A model generated the notes under the pieces. That model ran no database searches, had not been told where the DNA came from, and was given only the letters and a program-made list of their open reading frames with translations. Below, in pieces: positions 1-5,412 of a stretch of 17,425 nt of DNA (the stretch's first letter is position 1; the number at the start of each line of letters is the position of its first letter). Origin of the DNA: CG2-30-44-17 sp964344725 (GTDB lineage: Bacteria; Patescibacteriota; Gracilibacteria; UBA1369; UBA12470); the NCBI GenBank assembly GCA_964344725.1, contig CAYFOI010000027.1:1-17425 (forward strand), written 5' to 3'. Position numbers and translations under genes: made by a program.

Positions 1-137
1 TCCCAAATTCTTCTAAGTTTTTGCCAAGTTACGCACCCGAAAATGAACGGTAGCGAACTTACACACTTCGCTTAGGTATGTCAATGCTTTTGCACAGGAC
101 TCACCAAGAACCTTAATAACAACCAATGTTAACAGGT
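1..137. other. Non-coding window edge with imperfect hairpin
   Basis: No credible gene is seen here. Positions 26-60 can fold into one hairpin. AAGTT (26-30) pairs with AACTT (56-60), CGC (32-34) with GCG (53-55), and ACC/G (35-39) with CGGT (48-51), with single-base bulges and an A-rich loop. On the minus strand TTGACA (84-79) is followed 17 bp on by a weak TAAGTT, so a promoter for a gene beyond the left edge is possible. It was checked for tRNA-like cloverleafs and none was found. Whether the hairpin is a terminator, a leader or part of a small RNA cannot be decided. Confidence 0.3.
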
Positions 138-440
138 TTACAAAACATCCCCCAACCAACAATCCAAATCACCATCACAATCACCAAGTCTATCTATAGC
201 ACGAGCAGCCTGTCTACTAGGACTAGCACACCTATGATCAAACGCCCTTTCAACACCCGGCCTCATATCACCAGTATATCTAGCTTCAACTGTACGTAAC
301 CAAACCGCATCATCAATACCCCAACCATCACCATATTCAGCAACATCCTCCGAATCTAAACCAAACATCTCCAATTCATCACCGCTACAATCAGCCTCGT
401 CAAAAAGAGAAGGTTCTTCATCATCATCAATCATATCCAA
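138..440 (-). CDS. Small acidic orphan protein, N-terminus uncertain
   Basis: I do not recognise this family. As drawn it starts at a TTG (440) and gives 100 aa; the first ATG is at 434. The N-terminal half is very acidic (runs of Asp/Glu). The C-terminal half is mixed, with Trp, Arg and four Cys, and contains WGIDD and the segment RQAARAIDRL. There is no membrane segment or signal peptide. The frame stays open upstream with the same acidic character (FEDYVIDDGDF) but has no ATG. An ATG at 504, 26 nt after the predicted transcription start, is one base out of frame, so either a one-base shift at T4 (489-486) has broken the gene or the real start is non-ATG. It sits alone behind its own consensus promoter, downstream of gatA. 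Its C-terminal half weakly resembles the orphan at 4948-5349. It ends in TAA. Confidence 0.55.
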   Translation of the reverse strand: MDMIDDDEEPSLFDEADCSGDELEMFGLDSEDVAEYGDGWGIDDAVWLRTVEARYTGDMRPGVERAFDHRCASPSRQAARAIDRLGDCDGDLDCWLGDVL

Positions 441-483
441 AACATCAGGGGTGGAAAAATCTCCGTCATCAATAACATAATCT

Positions 484-504
484 TCAAAACTTCTTGGTGA
501 ACAT
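484..504 (-). other. Six-codon mini-ORF or broken true start of the small acidic gene
   Basis: ATG at 504 begins MFTKKF and reaches TGA at 486-484. If one T of the TTTT run (489-486) is removed, the frame continues into the downstream acidic ORF and gives one 121-aa protein. A TGT-TATCTT extended -10-like element lies 7 nt before this ATG, and a consensus promoter lies 33 nt before it. It may be a frameshifted start, a sequencing error or a leader peptide. Confidence 0.4.
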
Positions 505-536
505 AATATTTAAGATAACAAAATTACAGAACAATT

Positions 537-564
537 ATTATAACCAAAATCGGCGATTTGTCAA
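537..564 (-). promoter_or_regulatory. Consensus sigma70-type promoter for small acidic gene
   Basis: On the minus strand TTGACA (564-559), a 16-bp spacer and TATAAT (542-537) match both hexamers perfectly. The expected start is near 530, which leaves 26 nt to the ATG at 504 or 90 nt to the TTG at 440. This is the best promoter in the window. Confidence 0.75.
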
Positions 565-582
565 TACGCAGGCGTTTTAAAA

Positions 583-658
583 ATCCTCCAATCCTATAAC
601 CCTTCTATCCTCTAATCCTACGATCCTCCTATCCTCCAACCCTATTTCCAACCCTCAA
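583..658. repeat. 8-bp-periodic tandem array (A[T/C]CCTNNN)
   Basis: ATCCT or ACCCT begins at 583, 591, 599, 607, 615, 623, 631 and 639, exactly every 8 bp, then again at 651. The three following bases vary. The array overlaps the 3' end of gatA: its TAG stop (631-629) and last residues are repeat-encoded. The word CAATCCTATAACCCT (589-603) recurs exactly at 2413-2427. Confidence 0.85.
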
Positions 659-2047
659 AACCCCCCCCTCATCAAACTGCCTTCCAATGACCTGCAACCC
701 AATAGGCAATCCTTCAACAGACTCAGAGCAAGGCACACTCACAGCAGGCAACCCCGCAGCACTAGCAGGTACGGTCAAAGCATCCGCCATATACATTTTG
801 AGCGGATCAGAAAGATTTTCACCTAGCTTAAACGCCGGATAAGGAGATGTCGGCCCACAAATCACATCAACCTCACCAAAAACTCTATCAAAATCCTCGA
901 TTATCTTAGTTCTAACCTTCTGAGCCTTTTTGTAATAAGCATCATAGTATCCAGCCGACAGCACATAAGTCCCAATCATAATCCTCCTCTTAATCTCATC
1001 ACCAAACCCTTCACCACGCACACTTTTGTAATAATCTTCCAAATCCTCGACCGAGTCAGAAGGCTTAATGCCAAAACGAATACCATCATACCTAGCCAAA
1101 TTCGCCGAAAGCTCAGCCGGCATAGAGATATAGTAAGTAGCAATCGCATATTTTACAGATGGGATTGAAACCTCCTTCAAAATTGCGCCTTGTTTCTCAT
1201 AGGAGCGAATCGCTTCCATCACCTTATCTCGAGTCTCATCCTCAACACCTTCGCCAAAACACTCCTTCGGTATACCAATCTTCACACCCTTAACACTCTG
1301 ATCCAAAGCTTTCAAATAATCCGGGACAGGCCTATCCGGAGTTGTAGCATCTCTCTTATCCTTCCCAGCCATAACCTGAAGCATCAAAGCAACATCTCGA
1401 ACATCTTTCCCAAAAGGACCAATAGTATCCCAACTACTCGCCATAGCAATAACTCCAAACCTCGAAACCCGTCCGTAAGTCGGTTTTAAACCAACACATC
1501 CACAAAGCGAAGCAGGCTGACGAATAGAACCTCCAGTATCAGTACCTATAGCTCCCAAACACATTTTGTCAGCCGTAGCAGCAGCACTTCCTCCACTAGA
1601 TCCACCCGGCACCCTCTCAAGATCACGAGGATTCTTAGTATCACCATAACAAGAATGCTCCGTAGACGCTCCACACGCATACTCATCCATATTTGTACGC
1701 CCAACGAATACAGCCCCAGCATCACGAAGCCTAGCCACCGCAGTCGCATCAAAAGGCGGCTTATAACCCTTCAATATCTTAGAAGCTGCAGTCGTCTCAT
1801 AACCTTTAACCGAAAAGATATCCTTAATTCCAATCGGGATCCCAGAAAGAGGTCCCTGCACACCATCCTTATCCACACCCCTAGCCTGCTCAAGCGCAAT
1901 CTCCTCAGTAATTTCTACAAAAGCATTAACCTCCGGATTTCTCTCCTTAGCCCGACCAATACAAGCCTTAGTAAGCTCCTCGGAAGAAAACTTGTTAGCC
2001 TTAAGCCCCTCATGTGCTTCCCAAATTGTAAGATCATTCAAATTCAT
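629..2047 (-). CDS. gatA: Glutamyl/aspartyl-tRNA(Gln/Asn) amidotransferase subunit A
   Basis: GatA is the glutaminase/amidase subunit of GatCAB. It releases ammonia from Gln to convert Glu-tRNA(Gln) or Asp-tRNA(Asn) to the amidated form. The amidase-signature triad is visible: K75 in GIPIGIKDIF, S150 in GGSSGGSAAA and S174 in DTGGSIRQPA, with the family's spacing. The length is 472 aa, against the usual 480-490. The start ATG overlaps the gatC stop (ATGA), so the two are translationally coupled. The C-terminus is odd: after FDEGGVLRVG, where relatives continue into an extra helix, it ends in NRVGG, encoded by the 8-bp array. A C8 run (661-668) lies just before, but the frame through it is family-like. 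gatB is not in the window. Confidence 0.97.
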   Translation of the reverse strand: MNLNDLTIWEAHEGLKANKFSSEELTKACIGRAKERNPEVNAFVEITEEIALEQARGVDKDGVQGPLSGIPIGIKDIFSVKGYETTAASKILKGYKPPFDATAVARLRDAGAVFVGRTNMDEYACGASTEHSCYGDTKNPRDLERVPGGSSGGSAAATADKMCLGAIGTDTGGSIRQPASLCGCVGLKPTYGRVSRFGVIAMASSWDTIGPFGKDVRDVALMLQVMAGKDKRDATTPDRPVPDYLKALDQSVKGVKIGIPKECFGEGVEDETRDKVMEAIRSYEKQGAILKEVSIPSVKYAIATYYISMPAELSANLARYDGIRFGIKPSDSVEDLEDYYKSVRGEGFGDEIKRRIMIGTYVLSAGYYDAYYKKAQKVRTKIIEDFDRVFGEVDVICGPTSPYPAFKLGENLSDPLKMYMADALTVPASAAGLPAVSVPCSESVEGLPIGLQVIGRQFDEGGVLRVGNRVGG

Positions 2048-2337
2048 AAAACTTTTTTCACCTTAATTTGGCCACGCTCAACAGGAAGAGGAGTCACACT
2101 AAGCAACTCATCTTTGGTACAAAAATCACTATCAATCTTATCCTCTCTCATTACATTCTCAAGTCCAGTCACCTGCGATGTTGGTTCAACATCATCAGTA
2201 TCAACTTCGTTGAGAATCTCCATATACTCAAAAACAGAACTAAGTTGATCCGTAAACTTATCAAGCTCCTCTGGTGTCAACTTAAGACGTGCCAACTTAG
2301 CAACCTTTTCTACCTGTTCTTTTGTGATTTTAGTCAT
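2044..2337 (-). CDS. gatC: Glutamyl/aspartyl-tRNA amidotransferase subunit C
   Basis: GatC (97 aa, normal length) is the small subunit that wraps and stabilises GatA against GatB. It has the typical opening ITKEQVEKVAKLARLKLTPEE, the central LSSVFEYMEILNEVDTDDVEPT and the C-terminal RED motif. It is first in a gatC-gatA operon. Its TGA stop lies inside the ATGA overlap with gatA and is the only TGA stop among the complete genes here. No Shine-Dalgarno sequence precedes the ATG. A TGGTAAAAT extended -10 ends 10 nt before it, so the transcript should be nearly leaderless. Confidence 0.96.
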   Translation of the reverse strand: MTKITKEQVEKVAKLARLKLTPEELDKFTDQLSSVFEYMEILNEVDTDDVEPTSQVTGLENVMREDKIDSDFCTKDELLSVTPLPVERGQIKVKKVL

Positions 2338-2347
2338 AGCGGTGTGG

Positions 2348-2356
2348 ATTTTACCA
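2348..2356 (-). promoter_or_regulatory. Extended -10 before gatC
   Basis: TGG-TAAAAT on the minus strand (2356-2348) matches the TGn extension and 5 of 6 bases of TATAAT. Ten nt separate it from the gatC ATG. No good -35 is seen, as is usual for extended -10 promoters. Confidence 0.5.
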
Positions 2357-2383
2357 CGAAAGATCTGCCAAGAAAACTAACCT

Positions 2384-2394
2384 GCGCGAAGCGC
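2384..2394. other. GCGC-GAA-GCGC mini-hairpin
   Basis: Perfect 4-bp stem closed by a GAA loop, containing the heptamer GCGAAGC. It lies in the divergent spacer between gatC and the plus-strand operon. The same heptamer occurs in the spacer hairpins at 7990-8008 and 12033-12039. Confidence 0.45.
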
Positions 2395-2401
2395 TCCATA
2401 A

Positions 2402-2466
2402 CTACAACCCTACAATCCTATAACCCTACACCCTATCAACTATAGACTACCAACTACCTACTACGC
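2402..2466. repeat. 7-8-bp tandem array (CTANNNN)
   Basis: CTA begins at 2402, 2410, 2418, 2426 (period 8) and then 2433, 2440, 2447, 2454, 2461 (period 7). Units include CTACAACC, CTACAATC, CTATAACC, CTATCAA and CTACCAA. The next CTA (2466) opens the -10 box CTATAAT of the following gene. Confidence 0.85.
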
Positions 2467-2472
2467 TATAAT
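2443..2472 (+). promoter_or_regulatory. Promoter of the 2480-4944 operon, leaderless
   Basis: A perfect TATAAT (2467-2472) has TAGACT (2443-2448, 4 of 6 matches to TTGACA) 18 bp upstream. Only seven nt separate the -10 from the ATG at 2480, so transcription should start at or next to the start codon. The -35 lies inside the tandem array. Confidence 0.65.
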
Positions 2473-2479
2473 TCCCCCG

Positions 2480-2788
2480 ATGAGCAAGACAATAGAAAAC
2501 ATAAACAAAATCTCATTTATTTTCTTCGCATTAATAGGACTCACACATGTCCTATCTATGCTTATGCTCGCAAACAGCTACTCACCTGAAATAGCTGAAG
2601 TAATTTACAAAACCTTAGACCTTCCTTTTCTACTATCTACTCTAATTTACGGAGGAAGCGCATTCCAAATCGGACTCAACAAAGTTGGCTTGCACTCGCG
2701 AATACTAAGCATTATCTTAATAGCCCTTCTCACTATTATCTTTTGCTTAGCGTTGTATACAAACTTCGCATTCCCAGACCTAATCTAG
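2480..2788 (+). CDS. Small three-helix membrane protein
   Basis: This 102-aa protein is of no recognised family. Hydrophobic segments lie at about 11-32, 44-64 and 74-96. The soluble N-terminus is short (MSKTIENINK) and there is no cleavable signal. The positive residues before the first helix suggest a cytoplasmic N-terminus. There are no catalytic motifs. The gene follows a perfect TATAAT by 7 nt and opens a plus-strand run with a nucleotidyltransferase, ftsX and recO; a 63-nt repeat-filled spacer follows. Codon use fits its neighbours. It is very likely a real gene because of the promoter and the continuous hydrophobic pattern. Its role is unknown. Confidence 0.7.
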   Translation: MSKTIENINKISFIFFALIGLTHVLSMLMLANSYSPEIAEVIYKTLDLPFLLSTLIYGGSAFQIGLNKVGLHSRILSIILIALLTIIFCLALYTNFAFPDLI

Positions 2789-2799
2789 AGATTCTCAAC

Positions 2800-2848
2800 C
2801 TACAAGCTACAACCTACCAGCTACCAGCTACCAGCTACAACCTAACTC
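2800..2848. repeat. 7-bp tandem array (CTAC[A/C]A[G/C])
   Basis: Seven contiguous heptamers without a phase break: CTACAAG, CTACAAC, three copies of CTACCAG, CTACAAC and CTAACTC. The array ends three nt before the ATG at 2852. Confidence 0.92.
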
Positions 2849-2851
2849 CAC

Positions 2852-3286
2852 ATGAAAGTTCTCGCATTCGGCACATTTGATTATTTTCACGCAGGACACG
2901 AAAGCTACCTCAAACAAGCAGCTGAACTTGGCGATCAACTTATAGTCGTCATTGCACAAGACGACACAGTGAAACGAATCAAAGGACACAAACCCGACCA
3001 CAGCCAGAGAAAAAGACTCAAAGTCATAAAGAACCTTCCATATGTAAGCAAAGCTGTCATAGGAAGCCGCAGCGACAAATTCAAGGTTATCAAACAATTC
3101 AAACCTGATATAATAGCACTCGGCTACGATCAGTTTGTTTTTACTTACCAAATCGACAAGATTTTAATCAAAAACAAACTCGACACAAAAGTAGTTCGCT
3201 TAAAACCTTTCAAACCAGAAATAAACAAATCTTCGATAATCAAAAAACAAAAATGCGAAACAGAGGAAATCTCAGTCGCAATATAA
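2852..3286 (+). CDS. Cytidylyltransferase-like nucleotidyltransferase (FAD synthase/TagD type)
   Basis: This is a 144-aa protein of the HxGH nucleotidyltransferase superfamily. The signature FGTFDYFHAGH (residues 6-16) binds the nucleotide phosphates. The core IVVIAQDDTVKR, the RKRLKVIKNLPYV stretch and KPDIIALGYDQ (about 84-94) resemble the small archaeal-type FAD synthases (RibL) and glycerol-3-phosphate cytidylyltransferases. The substrate cannot be told from sequence alone. The last ten residues (from CETEE) overlap the ftsX start by 34 nt and look like read-through past the normal family end (SSIIKK). A heptamer array precedes the ATG and no Shine-Dalgarno sequence is seen. A weak -10-like TACAAC lies 10 nt upstream, and the gene may also be read from the 2467 promoter. 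Confidence 0.85.
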   Translation: MKVLAFGTFDYFHAGHESYLKQAAELGDQLIVVIAQDDTVKRIKGHKPDHSQRKRLKVIKNLPYVSKAVIGSRSDKFKVIKQFKPDIIALGYDQFVFTYQIDKILIKNKLDTKVVRLKPFKPEINKSSIIKKQKCETEEISVAI

Positions 3287-4155
3287 CTCTCGCCCTTAAG
3301 AATCTATGGCGAAATAAATTTCTATCACTCGCAACAGTAGCCGTAATGGCGCTGATTCTTTTCATAGTCAACGTAATCCTCACAATCAACGTCTTATCAC
3401 AAGCAATAATTGAAGATGTTTACGAACAAGTCGACATCATAGTCTACATCGAAGACGGAGCAGACATTTTCGATGTAAACACAATGATAGAAGAAATCAG
3501 CTCAATTGAAGAAGTCATAGACGTAACCTACACAACAAAAGAAGAAGCTCTCGAAGATTATTTGGAACTTTATCCAGAACAAGGAAACCCTTTTGAAACT
3601 TACGGCATAGACAATCCACTGCCAGCAAATGTTCAAATAACAACAGAGTCACCAGAGAACCATCCTCAAATAAACTCAATCATAGAAAAATACGAAGAGA
3701 TCACTCTAACAACAGAAAGCAACTCAGAGAATCAAACCCTAGTCGACCAAGTACTAGCCATTGGCACATACACGAAGAATTTAGTCCTAACGATAATGCT
3801 AATATTCATAGTTGCAAGCTTCTTAATCATAATGAATGCCATGTATCTCTCAATCTGGAACCGAAGGAAAGAGATCGAAATAATGGAACTCGTCGGCGCA
3901 CCACTCAGCTCCATAAGATGGCCATTTTTACTCGAAGGAGCAATCGTCAGCACACTAGCTGCATTAATCAGCCTAACCCTGATCGGCACATTCGTCTCTT
4001 CCCTATCTTTGCCAATCACAATAACATCATTCTCATCGATGCAAAGCCTCTTAATCATCATTTTACTCGAAATCGTAATCAGCCTAAGCATCGGTGTACT
4101 AAGCAGTAGCATGGCCATAGAACACCATTTGAAAAAAAAGAGAGCAGAGTTTTAG
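3253..4155 (+). CDS. ftsX: Cell division protein FtsX
   Basis: FtsX (300 aa) is the membrane half of the FtsEX ABC-type complex that signals to cell-wall hydrolases at division. Transmembrane helices lie near 25-50, 175-198, 223-247 and 264-285. The extracytoplasmic domain (51-174) carries the family NPLPA motif (121-125). The cytoplasmic loop has RRKEIEIMELVGAP. The N-terminus ITLALKNLWRNKFLSLATV is typical, so the start at 3253 is right even though it overlaps the previous gene by 34 nt. ftsE is normally immediately upstream but is absent here; the nucleotidyltransferase occupies that place. It must be elsewhere if the complex is complete. Confidence 0.94.
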   Translation: MRNRGNLSRNITLALKNLWRNKFLSLATVAVMALILFIVNVILTINVLSQAIIEDVYEQVDIIVYIEDGADIFDVNTMIEEISSIEEVIDVTYTTKEEALEDYLELYPEQGNPFETYGIDNPLPANVQITTESPENHPQINSIIEKYEEITLTTESNSENQTLVDQVLAIGTYTKNLVLTIMLIFIVASFLIIMNAMYLSIWNRRKEIEIMELVGAPLSSIRWPFLLEGAIVSTLAALISLTLIGTFVSSLSLPITITSFSSMQSLLIIILLEIVISLSIGVLSSSMAIEHHLKKKRAEF

Positions 4156-4173
4156 AATTCTAAAATATCGGTA

Positions 4174-4212
4174 TACTAGATACGAAATACCAAATACTAG
4201 ATACTGACATAC
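4174..4212. repeat. 7-bp tandem array (TACNNNA) before recO
   Basis: Units TACTAGA, TACGAAA, TACCAAA, TACTAGA and TACTGACA run from 4174 to 4209, then TAC touches the recO ATG. A TATACT (4172-4177) and a GATACT (4200-4205, 7 nt before the ATG) are -10-like, but no -35 supports them. Confidence 0.85.
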
Positions 4213-4944
4213 ATGAGAACCCTACAGCTCCAAGGCATAATCATTTCCAAAAGAGATTTCGGTGAACAAGACCGGATTTTTAATATTTTTACAGAGAAAG
4301 AAGGCAAGATCGAAATCATCGCCAAAAACGTCCGAAACGGCTCAAGCAAACGCGGAAACCATATGGAACTTTTTAATTATGGGACTTTCTTCCTATACAA
4401 AAGTCCGAATCACTACTACCTCAACCAATGCCAAACAATCAACGAATTCCCACAAATCAAAGCAGACTTAAACTCAATCTCAGCAGGATACTTCGCAACA
4501 GAAATGCTCGACAAACTAACTCCACTAGCCGATCCACATGAAGATTTATTCTGGTTACTTCACGACTTCCTGAAACAACTCGGAGAAAACCCATACAAAG
4601 GCTCCACATTAATGCTTTCATATAAGCTCAAACTCTTATCAGAACTCGGTATACTCCCTGCAGAAATTGAGTGCCACAAATGCAAAAGCAAGCTCGCCCC
4701 ACAAACAAAATACATACCAAGCCAGCACCATTTTTACTGCGCTGAATGTACAGATCAAGCAGGCCCTTCGTTGTCCCCCAACACAATCAAACTGTTTTAT
4801 TTCCTATCAAGAAAACCAATCAAAGAATCCCTCCGCATAAAAAGCGACAAACAACTCGAAACATCCATAAACGAACTCACCACTCTCACAGATATATACC
4901 TGCAAGAAAACCTAGGGAAACCGCTAAAAACGATGCGCATTTAA
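4213..4944 (+). CDS. recO: DNA repair protein RecO
   Basis: RecO (243 aa) loads RecA on SSB-coated single-stranded DNA in the RecFOR pathway. The N-terminal OB fold starts with the family pattern LQGIIISKRDFGEQDRI and continues to about residue 80. The helical domain follows and holds a four-cysteine zinc site: C154-x2-C157 and C176-x2-C179. Length and zinc motif are normal. It is the last gene of the plus-strand run and ends 3 nt from the stop of the convergent small gene, with no visible terminator between them. The ATG directly abuts a heptamer array and has no Shine-Dalgarno sequence. Confidence 0.93.
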   Translation: MRTLQLQGIIISKRDFGEQDRIFNIFTEKEGKIEIIAKNVRNGSSKRGNHMELFNYGTFFLYKSPNHYYLNQCQTINEFPQIKADLNSISAGYFATEMLDKLTPLADPHEDLFWLLHDFLKQLGENPYKGSTLMLSYKLKLLSELGILPAEIECHKCKSKLAPQTKYIPSQHHFYCAECTDQAGPSLSPNTIKLFYFLSRKPIKESLRIKSDKQLETSINELTTLTDIYLQENLGKPLKTMRI

Positions 4945-4947
4945 AAT

Positions 4948-5349
4948 CTACTGGAACCCATACCGAGCAACTTCATCCATAACAGTAACTCTTTCAGCCC
5001 ATCTAATGAAACTTTTTAACCGTCCACTGATTTCAAGTGCTTGTTTATGATGATTACCATATCTTCTCCTCAAATCATCCGGCAAACCCCAAGCAGACTG
5101 CCAAACCTGCGCATACTCACCACTATCACAAAAATCTATCAAACCCCGAGCTGCATGAACAACCCTCGAATCAGTAAACAAAGCCCGCACCCATTCAGAA
5201 CTCAACCTATCAAGCCTGCAAAAAACAGTAAAAATAGTAGAAATACACCTAGAATCAATGCCCGCAACAACTTCCCCAACAACTTGTTCAAAATCCAAAG
5301 ATTCATCAACTCGATCATCAGACTTAGACCCGCCTAGTTCTTCACGCAT
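4948..5349 (-). CDS. Small orphan protein (133 aa)
   Basis: I recognise no family. It is soluble and probably helical, with acidic N-terminal residues (1-24) and several Trp, Arg and Cys. There is no signal or membrane segment. The C-terminal half has WGLPDD, then RRRYG, then RWAERVTVMDEV. These line up loosely with WGIDD, ARY and RQAARAIDRL in the orphan at 138-440, which suggests a shared small family, though this is weak. It has its own promoter-like pair downstream of the rel gene and a 19-nt leader. It converges on recO with 3 nt between the stops. It is probably real because of its promoter and its protein-like residue use. Confidence 0.65.
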   Translation of the reverse strand: MREELGGSKSDDRVDESLDFEQVVGEVVAGIDSRCISTIFTVFCRLDRLSSEWVRALFTDSRVVHAARGLIDFCDSGEYAQVWQSAWGLPDDLRRRYGNHHKQALEISGRLKSFIRWAERVTVMDEVARYGFQ

Positions 5350-5374
5350 AACAAAATAAGTTAAACAAGATGAG

Positions 5375-5403
5375 ATACTAGAAAAATCCTAACAAAAAAT
5401 CAA
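5375..5403 (-). promoter_or_regulatory. Promoter-like pair for the 133-aa orphan
   Basis: TTGATT (5403-5398), a 17-bp spacer and TAGTAT (5380-5375) each match consensus at 4 of 6 positions. The expected start is near 5368, about 19 nt before the ATG at 5349. Confidence 0.4.
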
Positions 5404-5412
5404 CCCATATCA

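Noticed and set aside
1..137. tRNA or tmRNA fragment
   Set aside because: No cloverleaf, CCA end or T-loop consensus could be built on either strand; only one imperfect hairpin is seen.
138..504. TGA read as glycine (code 25)
   Set aside because: All long genes stay open without in-frame TGA, and gatC ends at a TGA at the family-like end. Reading TGA as Gly in the mini-ORF does not restore the downstream frame.
661..668. C8 run as a frameshift that breaks gatA
   Set aside because: The present frame gives the family-like VLRVG after the run; either shifted frame ends in a few codons with no likeness.
1655..2248. Plus-strand open frames over gatA/gatC
   Set aside because: They are antisense to clear gatA and gatC and have no family-like residues.
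589..2427. CTATAACCCT words look like telomere repeats
   Set aside because: The unit is 7-8 bp with drifting bases and lies between genes. It does not match (CCCTAA)n and is not at a chromosome end.
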